Below, piece by piece: positions 26,390 to 31,881 of a stretch of DNA of 31,881 nt. The first letter of the stretch is position 1, and every line of letters begins with the position of its first letter. Position numbers and translations under genes: made by a program. The DNA comes from Candidatus Thiodiazotropha taylori (GTDB lineage Bacteria > Pseudomonadota > Gammaproteobacteria > Chromatiales > Chromatiaceae): NCBI GenBank assembly GCA_019100305.1, contig JAHRHW010000003.1:1-31881 (forward strand), written 5' to 3'. Under the pieces are notes generated by a model. It had not been told where the DNA came from. It saw only the letters and a list, made by a program, of their open reading frames with translations, and ran no database searches.

Positions 26390-26407
26390 TGCCGGGTTAA
26401 TAGTAGG
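26390..26407 (-). repeat. Right terminal inverted repeat of the IS630 element
   Basis: TGCCGGGTTAATAGTAGG on the + strand, followed by TA at 26408-26409. The inner 12 bases are an exact inverted copy of the left end. Confidence 0.82.
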
Positions 26408-26630
26408 TAGAAAAGGCCGAGGGGAAGAGGTAAATGTCCTTGTTCTATATTGGAATTACCTGATCGATGGTAGGGAGAGTATCGAAAGATATGTTCGATC
26501 ACTTCCACTGTCGCGAGACAGACAGCTTGTCGGCGCGCTGCGTCGGTCATTGGCGGTATATAGATTGGTATTTGGTCAGCCCAGGCAGGATGACTTGCTT
26601 GAGTACCTGATAAAGCGTGTTCCGAAGTAA
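26408..26630 (+). pseudogene. 3' remnant of a larger gene, possibly a helicase
   Basis: Immediately outside the IS a frame runs to TAA at 26628-26630. It encodes about 70 residues that look like real protein: G-R-G-E-E-V-N-V-L-V-L-Y-W, then a basic helix-rich tail with S-L-P-L-S-R-D-R and V-Y-R-L-V-F-G-Q-P-R-Q-D-D-L-L. The first part resembles the strand after motif VI of SNF2-like superfamily 2 helicases, where G-R-x-x-R precedes a V-x-V-x-x-Y strand; this is an impression, not a search result. The frame is also open back into the IS, but that part is transposase in antisense. The rest of the gene is absent from the left flank, so the IS end coincides with a deletion. There is no start of its own. 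Confidence 0.5.
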
Positions 26631-26648
26631 AGACTGGGCACAATGAAT

Positions 26649-27734
26649 TCAAAGAGATGTTTTACTGGTTTTAGTTGTTCTTAGATATTCCTCTCTGATT
26701 TTCATGGCTTCACTACAAAGACTCTCATCTGATTCATCTACAATGATACTAATGTTTTGATCCCATCCCATAACCCTTTCTCTCATTGGTCCTGCATAAT
26801 ATGGAATATGACTGCTGCCTTTCGGTCTGGCTTCTAATAGTCTGATCACTGTGTAGTTTGATTTTTCGAGTTGAACAGACACTGATTTCGTGATGACATC
26901 ATTCTTACGGTAAGCGGTATGCTCTAGTAAAACCCAAATATTCTGCATTTTCGAATCAACTAGAATATAGTTATGGCATAAAAACCTTTGTTTGGGGTTG
27001 TTTGTAAATTCAGTAATCACACCCATATCATTTTTTATCCTTAGATTCAGGTCGGCATCATTTTGTGACAACTGTGCAATATCAGGCAGTGTAAGTCTCA
27101 TTTTTGTGGTTAGATTTGACTCTAATGCTGTTGTTTGTTTTTGTGTGTTTAAAAGTCCGTTGTTTTGCGTATCAGCCTGTTTCTCAATCAGTTTTTGATT
27201 TCTAATCTGCTTAAGCATTTCATCAAACTTGGGTAATTTATTCGATGGCGGTTCGATCTGGTTTCCAGTCATGTTCGATGACAGCTTCTGTGATTTGGTT
27301 GTTAATGTTACTTGCGACTCAAGTTCATCGTGGGAGTATACTGCAACTTCTCCCTTCAAAAGCTGAGGTTGATTAAGGTTTAATTGATAAAGGATCCATC
27401 GTAGCGCCTTAAATCCATAGATATATGATCCTTGGGGGTTATCACCAAAAAAATAATTACCTCCAAAAATTTCAAAGCCGCCATCCAGAAACTCGTAACT
27501 TATTTCATAGCATTGAATGTTCAGTGGACTGTCAGAACCGCCAGTGGTTTTCTTGAAATGTGCATTATCACAAAGCCCGATAATATCGTCTAGAGTGTCA
27601 TGCCCGCCAGAATAGCCATCATAGCTCTGTAAGAAATACTTTGATTCTTTAATATAAAATTTAGGCTTGAAAATGGGCAGGTTTCTACACCGACTAAAAT
27701 AATCAGACCATTTGTTTGCGGAATATTTGTTCAT
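26649..27734 (-). CDS. Hypothetical protein with Gln/Asn/Thr-rich middle
   Basis: A 361-aa protein I do not recognise. Two ordered-looking parts, residues about 1-130 (aromatic and Gly-rich: Y-D-G-Y-S-G-G-H-D, F-E-I-F-G-G-N-Y-F-F-G) and about 235-345 (beta-rich, with N-I-W-V-L-L-E-H-T and a G-P-M-R-E-R-V-M-G-W loop), are joined by a polar Gln/Asn/Thr-rich linker. There is no signal peptide or membrane segment. It is visibly more A+T-rich than the Dnd-like genes and lies in a - strand group with two other unknown genes. The start ATG has little ribosome-binding sequence. Confidence 0.6.
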   Translation of the reverse strand: MNKYSANKWSDYFSRCRNLPIFKPKFYIKESKYFLQSYDGYSGGHDTLDDIIGLCDNAHFKKTTGGSDSPLNIQCYEISYEFLDGGFEIFGGNYFFGDNPQGSYIYGFKALRWILYQLNLNQPQLLKGEVAVYSHDELESQVTLTTKSQKLSSNMTGNQIEPPSNKLPKFDEMLKQIRNQKLIEKQADTQNNGLLNTQKQTTALESNLTTKMRLTLPDIAQLSQNDADLNLRIKNDMGVITEFTNNPKQRFLCHNYILVDSKMQNIWVLLEHTAYRKNDVITKSVSVQLEKSNYTVIRLLEARPKGSSHIPYYAGPMRERVMGWDQNISIIVDESDESLCSEAMKIREEYLRTTKTSKTSL

Positions 27735-27847
27735 CGAATAGCTTTATTTTAAAGTAAGCAACTTTGTGTTCGTGAGTATCTCATTGCTATTCATAATAAG
27801 AACTTGTGATATATAAATTTAGAAAGAATTTGTGAATTCAAAGAAAC

Positions 27848-28330
27848 CTATTTTTTAATTTTTTTCAGGAAAGTAATATATGCGTTTCTATGTTCAGATC
27901 TTAGTAATCTATAGCCAAGAGGAGCATCAAGTGGGTTCCTTTTAAATCGATAACATTCATTGTCTACGAGAGAATGATAAAGCTGTATGGCTAATGAATC
28001 CCAGGAGCTTTGTTTTGGAGGGTGTAGTAGTCTTTCCCAAAGGCTATATCGAGTCTGCCAATCTAACTTCATAAGGTCATAATGATCAATTTTGAAAAAC
28101 TGCTCTGGATAGTAATATATGGATCTGGTTACATCACGCTCGATATATTTTAAAATTTCATCTGGCGTTTTCTTGTGAAGATATAAGATAATTGCTTTTC
28201 TCTCTTCAGACTTAAAACGCCGTTGTTTCTCAAGCCTTTCATTTTTAAATTTACGTTTCAGTCGATTAAAATTCGAAGGCTTTTCCAAGGTATTCTCCAA
28301 TCTACGGTATTTGAGTGTTGTTTGCCCCAA
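27848..28330 (-). CDS. Hypothetical basic protein
   Basis: A 160-aa, Lys/Arg-rich protein from a TTG at 28330; an in-frame stop lies not far upstream and no better start is visible, so the N-terminus is uncertain. Residues about 15-50 are strongly basic and helical, suggesting nucleic-acid binding. The centre has many aromatic residues (S-I-Y-Y-Y-P-E-Q-F-F) and Trp. It follows the 134-aa gene by 14 bp and is probably co-transcribed with it. No family recognised. Confidence 0.5.
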   Translation of the reverse strand: MGQTTLKYRRLENTLEKPSNFNRLKRKFKNERLEKQRRFKSEERKAIILYLHKKTPDEILKYIERDVTRSIYYYPEQFFKIDHYDLMKLDWQTRYSLWERLLHPPKQSSWDSLAIQLYHSLVDNECYRFKRNPLDAPLGYRLLRSEHRNAYITFLKKIKK

Positions 28331-28344
28331 AAAAATACAGCTAA

Positions 28345-28749
28345 CTAATAATGCTTAGTAACGGTATTTTTATTATCCCAAGTAATGAAATAGATGTTTC
28401 TTGGTTGATCTTCATAACCATTAGCATCCTGAGCACCCGCCAATGGACCAAGGATTTGTAGAGGATAGGCTAGATGCCATCTGTTATCGATTCTGACAAA
28501 TGGTAATCGGTGTGAATCTTCCTGTATTCTACGTTGTTTAGGACCACTAGGATGAATCCACCAAATATATGGCACTGATATTTCATCTAATGCAGTTTTT
28601 CTTAACATTTTCAAAAGCAATCCATGGAACGTAATCTGTGGAGATCTGTTCACTAAATCTCTCGCAATAGCTATGTTAGCTGGATCTTCATTGCCATAGT
28701 ATACCATCACATTCGATAGCATTTGAGTGGGTGGCACTGGAATTATCAT
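28345..28749 (-). CDS. Hypothetical protein
   Basis: A 134-aa protein of mixed composition with two Trp in I-W-W-I-H-P-S-G-P-K and several Pro/Gly turns, without signal peptide, membrane segment or motif known to me. It starts with ATG at 28749, 15 bp downstream of a possible 33-aa reading frame and 14 bp before the 160-aa gene, suggesting a small A+T-rich operon. It appears soluble. Function unknown. Confidence 0.52.
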   Translation of the reverse strand: MIIPVPPTQMLSNVMVYYGNEDPANIAIARDLVNRSPQITFHGLLLKMLRKTALDEISVPYIWWIHPSGPKQRRIQEDSHRLPFVRIDNRWHLAYPLQILGPLAGAQDANGYEDQPRNIYFITWDNKNTVTKHY

Positions 28750-28764
28750 AGTTTCAATCCAAGG

Positions 28765-28866
28765 TCACGCTTTTTTGTATTCCGGCGAATACTTAAGCTT
28801 TGCATCACTTTGTAGCAACGCGTATTTAGCAAATGATCGCCATAAATTATCGATTTCACTGTTCAT
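28765..28866 (-). CDS. Possible 33-aa peptide at the head of the A+T-rich operon
   Basis: ATG at 28866-28864 opens a frame ending in TGA at 28767-28765. The peptide has protein-like make-up (starts M-N-S-E-I-D-N-L-W-R-S-F, ends S-P-E-Y-K-K-A) and stops 15 bp before the next ATG. The frame continues open upstream without a clear ribosome-binding site, so the start is uncertain. It may be a leader peptide or a chance frame. Confidence 0.28.
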   Translation of the reverse strand: MNSEIDNLWRSFAKYALLQSDAKLKYSPEYKKA

Positions 28867-28979
28867 TAGTATATTTAGGCTAATACTCGGAAAGAGCAAT
28901 ACAATAGAAATAATACAGCGAGGCTAATATAAAATTATACTTACTTATGTATATTTATATGGTCTGATATCAAGCTCAT

Positions 28980-29032
28980 ATGCAAGATCAGATCATGACT
29001 GACCCAGAGTAGATTTGCTATCTGGCTTGCAT
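28980..29032. repeat. Long imperfect inverted repeat between parB and the A+T-rich operon
   Basis: ATGCAAG at 28980-28986 is exactly complementary to CTTGCAT at 29026-29032. Allowing one bulged base, the arms extend through CAGAT/ATCTG to about 13 pairs around a loop of roughly 25 bases. It lies downstream of parB and upstream of the - strand operon. It could be a transcript-end hairpin or a protein-binding or mobile-element end; no T-run follows. Confidence 0.45.
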
Positions 29033-29112
29033 CGTTTTTACACAAGCAATTATATCACCACAAAGTCTCAAAAGAGGAATATCAACAACTGGGTTCTTCG
29101 TATTTGCAATTG

Positions 29113-29964
29113 TTAGTGTCCAATCCCCCAACTTTCCAACAATCCCTGCAGCTCTTCTAATGAGTGATAGGTGAGCGTCACCCGACCCTTGGCCTGACTG
29201 TCTGAAAATGTTACCTGACAGGGCAGGCCGTATTTTTCACTGATCAGCTGTTCCAGGCGATCGACGTTGGGATCCCGATCCGGTTGCGCCCCTCGACTGG
29301 CCTGTCCGGACAGGATGGCCTTGATGTCATTGACGCGCTCGGTGAGGATCCGCACAGACCACTCGCGCTGGATGGCCATACTGGCCAGCTCGAGCTGGTA
29401 CCGGTTGGGCAGGGGGAGTAGGGTCTTGGCGTGTCCCAGATCCAACTGTTTTCGATCGATCAGATCCTGTACCGGTTCGGAGAGCTCAAGCAGACGCAGC
29501 AGATTGGTCACATGGGAGCGGGATTTCCCAACCGTTTCGGCAACTGATTGATGGGTGAGGTGGAATGTCTCGATCAGCCGCATGAGACCTAAGGCTTCCT
29601 CAATCGGGGACAGATCTTCACGCTGGACATTCTCGATCAACGACATCGCCGCCGCTTGCTCGAGCGTCAGGTCATTGCGCACCACCGCGGGGATCTCGTG
29701 CAGGCAGGCCTGCATCGAGGCACGCCAACGCCGCTCACCAGCAATCAACTCATACTGTCCATCGGTTTTATCAAAGCGCAACACCACCGGCTGAATCACC
29801 CCTTGCTGCTCGATGCTCTCGGCCAGTTCCGATAAGGCCGTTGCCACAAAACGCCGTCGCGGTTGCCAGCGGCCCCGTTTGATCTTGTCGATCGGTATAT
29901 TTCGCAGCTGGCCTGCCGTGGCATCGGGGAGTGAGGGGAGGGCATGGGTGGCCATCGGGGTCAA
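29113..29964 (-). CDS. parB: ParB/Spo0J-family partition protein
   Basis: A 283-aa ParB-like protein that would bind centromere-like parS sites and spread as a CTP-dependent clamp. The N-terminal domain has I-x-P-x-x-Q-P-R-x-x-F, the L-I-A-G-E-R-R-W-R-A box (73-82) and E-N-V-Q-R-E-D-L-S-P (111-120). A helix-turn-helix follows at about 138-158 (S-V-A-E-T-V-G-K-S-R-S-H-V-T-N). The C-terminal residues about 235-283 match the ParB dimerisation region. The TTG at 29964 overlaps the kfrA-like stop; an ATG at 29955 is an alternative start. No parA is found in the window, which is unusual for a partition operon; the partner may lie elsewhere, or this ParB may serve regulation of the element. Confidence 0.88.
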   Translation of the reverse strand: MTPMATHALPSLPDATAGQLRNIPIDKIKRGRWQPRRRFVATALSELAESIEQQGVIQPVVLRFDKTDGQYELIAGERRWRASMQACLHEIPAVVRNDLTLEQAAAMSLIENVQREDLSPIEEALGLMRLIETFHLTHQSVAETVGKSRSHVTNLLRLLELSEPVQDLIDRKQLDLGHAKTLLPLPNRYQLELASMAIQREWSVRILTERVNDIKAILSGQASRGAQPDRDPNVDRLEQLISEKYGLPCQVTFSDSQAKGRVTLTYHSLEELQGLLESWGIGH

Positions 29965-30986
29965 TGGTCCTTCTGGGGTGGCTTGGCAAGTTGTTGGTTC
30001 AGTTGCTCGATTGTTTGCGCTTGTTGCTGAGCGGATTTTTCCAGTGATGCGCAGGCCGCCTCAAGCTCATGGATTCGCGCCAGGTCGTGCCGGCGCTCGG
30101 TTTGTTCGGTCGCCAGGGTCGCGGCTAGCTCGGCCTGTTCGGTCTGACCTTTTTCCAGTTGCGTCTGCAGCTGCTCCACCTGGCCAGCTTGTCGAGCGAC
30201 CGCCTGACTCAGCTCACTGGCGCGCTCAGCCCCGGCCTGCTTCGCCGCCAGGTAGGTTGTATTGAGGGCCTCGAGTTTCTCCTGCAGGCGCGCTTGCATT
30301 TTCACGGCCTGGGTGCGCTCCTCAGCTCGAGCGGTGCGCTCCTGGTCATACAGGGTGGTGAGTCGGTGCTCTGTGGCCTGATGGCGCTCTTCTTCCTTGT
30401 GCAAAGCGATCTGGGCACGTTGGGTTTGGCTGTCGGCCTGTTCTAGGCGTACCCGGGTCTCCTCACGGAGGATTGGGATCTGTGCCTCGAGCATCTGACG
30501 CCGATCGATCTCCGACGCCAGCTGCTGTTGCAGCACATCGCGTTTTTCGACCAGCTGCTCGAGCTGGTGTTTTAGGGCTTGGATCTCCGATTTGGCGGTG
30601 TCTAAGGCCTCAAGGGCGGCCCTTCGCTCGGTGTCGGCGTGCTCGATCGCCATTCGCGCCGCTTGAGTTTCGGTTTCGTAGTCGGATCGTGCTTGCACTT
30701 CAGCTTGGGTGCGGATCCCCGCGAAGGCCTCCAGGAGAGGGGAGAGGGCTTCTGGCGGAAACCCCTGCAGATATTCTAGCTGCTCCAGGTGTGTGCCCAG
30801 ATCGGCCCAAAAATCCCCCAGGGCCTGCTGGATGGTTTTCATGGAGCCCCGGTTGCCGATGGCCTCATAGATCTTGCGTTGGGTAATTGCCTGGCCCTGG
30901 CCCTGGCGGAGTAATTTGTGGGCGGCGAGGGCGACCTGGTCGGCGGTTTTCAGGGTGTCGGTCTGTGTCTCGGGAGCAGGGTACAT
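29961..30986 (-). CDS. kfrA: KfrA-like coiled-coil DNA-binding protein
   Basis: A 341-aa protein from ATG 30986; a TTG at 31022 would add 12 residues but lies almost at the predicted transcription start. The N-terminal 60-70 residues (A-D-Q-V-A-L-A-A-H-K-L-L, then T-Q-R-K-I-Y-E-A-I-G-N-R-G-S) match the KfrA DNA-binding domain, a helix-turn-helix region of plasmid proteins. Residues about 95-335 are an almost continuous Glu/Gln/Ala/Arg/Leu coiled coil. KfrA proteins bind repeats at their own promoter and help plasmid maintenance. The gene overlaps parB, so the two are one operon, and it is divergent from a tyrosine recombinase across an inverted-repeat-rich control region. Confidence 0.85.
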   Translation of the reverse strand: MYPAPETQTDTLKTADQVALAAHKLLRQGQGQAITQRKIYEAIGNRGSMKTIQQALGDFWADLGTHLEQLEYLQGFPPEALSPLLEAFAGIRTQAEVQARSDYETETQAARMAIEHADTERRAALEALDTAKSEIQALKHQLEQLVEKRDVLQQQLASEIDRRQMLEAQIPILREETRVRLEQADSQTQRAQIALHKEEERHQATEHRLTTLYDQERTARAEERTQAVKMQARLQEKLEALNTTYLAAKQAGAERASELSQAVARQAGQVEQLQTQLEKGQTEQAELAATLATEQTERRHDLARIHELEAACASLEKSAQQQAQTIEQLNQQLAKPPQKDH

Positions 30987-31030
30987 GGCGTGGCTCGTTT
31001 TAAACGTCAGATCCAAAGTCAAATTAGATC

Positions 31031-31060
31031 TATATACTATCAGGTATCCGATATTGTAAA
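31031..31060 (-). promoter_or_regulatory. Candidate promoter of the kfrA-parB operon
   Basis: On the - strand TTTACA (31060-31055, 5/6 match to -35) is followed by an 18-bp spacer and TATATA (31036-31031) as a weak -10. Transcription would begin near 31024, giving a short leader before ATG 30986. A GCATA/TATGC inverted repeat at 31066-31078 lies just upstream and could be a KfrA site. Confidence 0.35.
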
Positions 31061-31092
31061 TAATTGCATATGGTATGCTTTAAGGCTTATCT

Positions 31093-31116
31093 GTCTGATA
31101 ACTCTCATTATCAGAC
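31093..31116. promoter_or_regulatory. Perfect 9+6+9 palindrome between kfrA and the recombinase
   Basis: GTCTGATAA at 31093-31101 and TTATCAGAC at 31108-31116 are exact inverted copies separated by CTCTCA. It sits in the divergent promoter region, so it is a strong candidate operator for KfrA or for the recombinase, or a recombination-protein site. A further TCTCAG/CTGAGA pair (31141-31146, 31160-31165) lies between it and the recombinase start. Confidence 0.6.
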
Positions 31117-31231
31117 GCTTAACTGCTACAATTCAGCCTATCTCAGGGTTTTTGCATCACTGAGACCCCGCACAGGGCAGGGTGGTGACCAAATCGATAA
31201 CACACAGACCCTCCAGGAGGTATACACTCCC

Positions 31232-31881
31232 ATGGCTACCACGGTCTTGATCCCTATCCACCAGCTGATAGAGATTCCCCTGACGCAGCTGCCCACCGTG
31301 TCAGCCTGGGAGCGACTCAGCCCCCACTGGCCAGTGCCAGATGATCAAGCAATCCCCGGACAATGGGCGGCCAAGGTGCGCCTATTTCAGCATCTGGCCA
31401 AGGCCTGGGGGGCGATATCGGACAACTCATACCGTGCCCTGTGCGGAGAGTTGCGCCTCTTCTTTGATTGGTGCCGATCAAGGGAACTACCGATGTTACC
31501 AGCGGCGCCTGAGACGGTAGCGGCCTTCCTCACCGACCAGGCCGAGATCAAATCGAAGGCCACGGTACGTCACTACCTGGCTTCGATCGCCAAGGCCCAT
31601 AAAATTGCCCGTCTCGATAATCCAACTGTTCATGATGAGGTGACATTGACCTTCGAGCGCCTCTACCGTGACGACACCTCAGAGCCGACCCAGTCAGCAG
31701 GCTTGCGTTGGGATCAGCTGAAGCTCGGTTTGGAGCGGCTGGGGGAGGGGAGGCGTGCGTTGCGTGATAGTGCACTACTGCGGGTGATGTATGACTGCCT
31801 ATTGCGGGCTTCGGAGGTCCAGAAGCTAACCCTCGAAGGGCTAAGCCGGGATCAGAACGGCTACCGGTTGCGGGTCATCCG
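31232..31881 (+). CDS. Tyrosine site-specific recombinase, 3' end outside window
   Basis: The frame from ATG 31232 is open to the window end (216 residues). AGGAGG at 31215-31220 is a strong, slightly distant ribosome-binding site. Residues about 45-145 form the helical SAM-like N-terminal domain (C-G-E-L-R-L-F-F-D-W-C, then T-V-R-H-Y-L-A-S-I-A-K-A-H). The catalytic domain begins about 155 and reaches the first active-site arginine, R192, in Y-D-C-L-L-R-A-S-E-V. The remaining catalytic residues (Lys, His, Arg, Tyr) would lie beyond the edge. The enzyme would integrate, excise or resolve the element. Being divergent from kfrA-parB, it suggests a plasmid resolution or integration module. Confidence 0.88.
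   Translation, partial: MATTVLIPIHQLIEIPLTQLPTVSAWERLSPHWPVPDDQAIPGQWAAKVRLFQHLAKAWGAISDNSYRALCGELRLFFDWCRSRELPMLPAAPETVAAFLTDQAEIKSKATVRHYLASIAKAHKIARLDNPTVHDEVTLTFERLYRDDTSEPTQSAGLRWDQLKLGLERLGEGRRALRDSALLRVMYDCLLRASEVQKLTLEGLSRDQNGYRLRVI

Larger units (their letters stand above)
25293..26407 (-). mobile_element. IS630-family insertion sequence
   Basis: A 1115-bp element with one transposase gene on the - strand, flanked by inverted repeats: 25293-25310 and 26390-26407, of which 15 of 18 bases match and the inner 12 are identical. Each end is bordered by TA (25291-25292 and 26408-26409), as expected for IS630/Tc1-mariner elements, which insert at and duplicate a TA. The transposase frame is intact, so the element may be active. 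Confidence 0.88.

Noticed and set aside
26157..26407. The upstream part of a 157-codon + strand frame ending at 26630
   Set aside because: This part lies inside the IS opposite the transposase N-terminus; only the part outside the IS (from 26408) looks like a genuine protein remnant.
28727..28927. A 66-codon + strand frame opposite the head of the A+T-rich operon
   Set aside because: It overlaps the 134-aa gene start and the possible 33-aa peptide on the other strand, has no ribosome-binding site, and looks like antisense of coding sequence.
1..31881. CRISPR arrays, tRNA or rRNA genes
   Set aside because: No regularly spaced direct repeats with unique spacers and no cloverleaf or ribosomal RNA sequence were noticed on reading both strands. 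The only tandem repeat is the in-frame one in the DptH-like gene.

Overview
This looks like accessory DNA from a Gram-negative proteobacterium, most likely a gammaproteobacterium. That placement is inference from protein style and gene content; no rRNA, tRNA or housekeeping gene is present. The right edge carries a ParB-family protein, a KfrA-like coiled-coil DNA-binding protein and a tyrosine recombinase running off the window, so the region is probably part of a plasmid or integrated mobile element.

Region 1 (about 90-22504, all + strand) is one long, tightly packed gene train resembling a DNA phosphorothioation (Dnd/Dpt) defence locus of unusual composition. In order: a small ribbon-helix-helix-like protein behind a promoter with palindromic operator-like repeats; a DUF4007 protein; a 1166-aa BrxC/PglY-like P-loop ATPase; a short DndC-like PP-loop sulfurtransferase; three genes matching DptF, DptG and DptH (phosphorothioation-dependent restriction); a second, divergent DUF4007 protein; a second, 1421-aa large ATPase; a 72-aa helical protein; and a protein resembling the phosphorothioation-associated putative methyltransferase family. 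DndB, DndD and DndE are not seen. Two DUF4007 + large-ATPase pairs are present, one beside the sulfur-transfer gene and one between the Dpt genes and the methyltransferase. The simplest model is that pair 1 with the DndC-like protein makes the DNA mark (sulfur supplied by a host cysteine desulfurase), while DptFGH, pair 2 and the methyltransferase carry out sensing or restriction, or add a second mark.

Region 2 (22505-26640) holds debris and cargo: a decayed LigD-type 3'-phosphoesterase pseudogene with three in-frame stops and one frameshift, a 413-aa zinc-ribbon protein of unknown function, a small predicted secreted protein, an apparently intact IS630-family insertion sequence with 18-bp imperfect terminal inverted repeats, and beside it a 3' remnant of what may be a helicase gene.

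Region 3 (26649-28866, - strand) is visibly A+T-rich and encodes three unrecognised proteins plus a possible 33-aa peptide. Region 4 (29113-31881) is visibly G+C-richer: kfrA and parB overlap on the - strand, and a tyrosine recombinase is divergent on the + strand across a control region full of inverted repeats. The composition changes and the pseudogenes indicate an island assembled in several steps.
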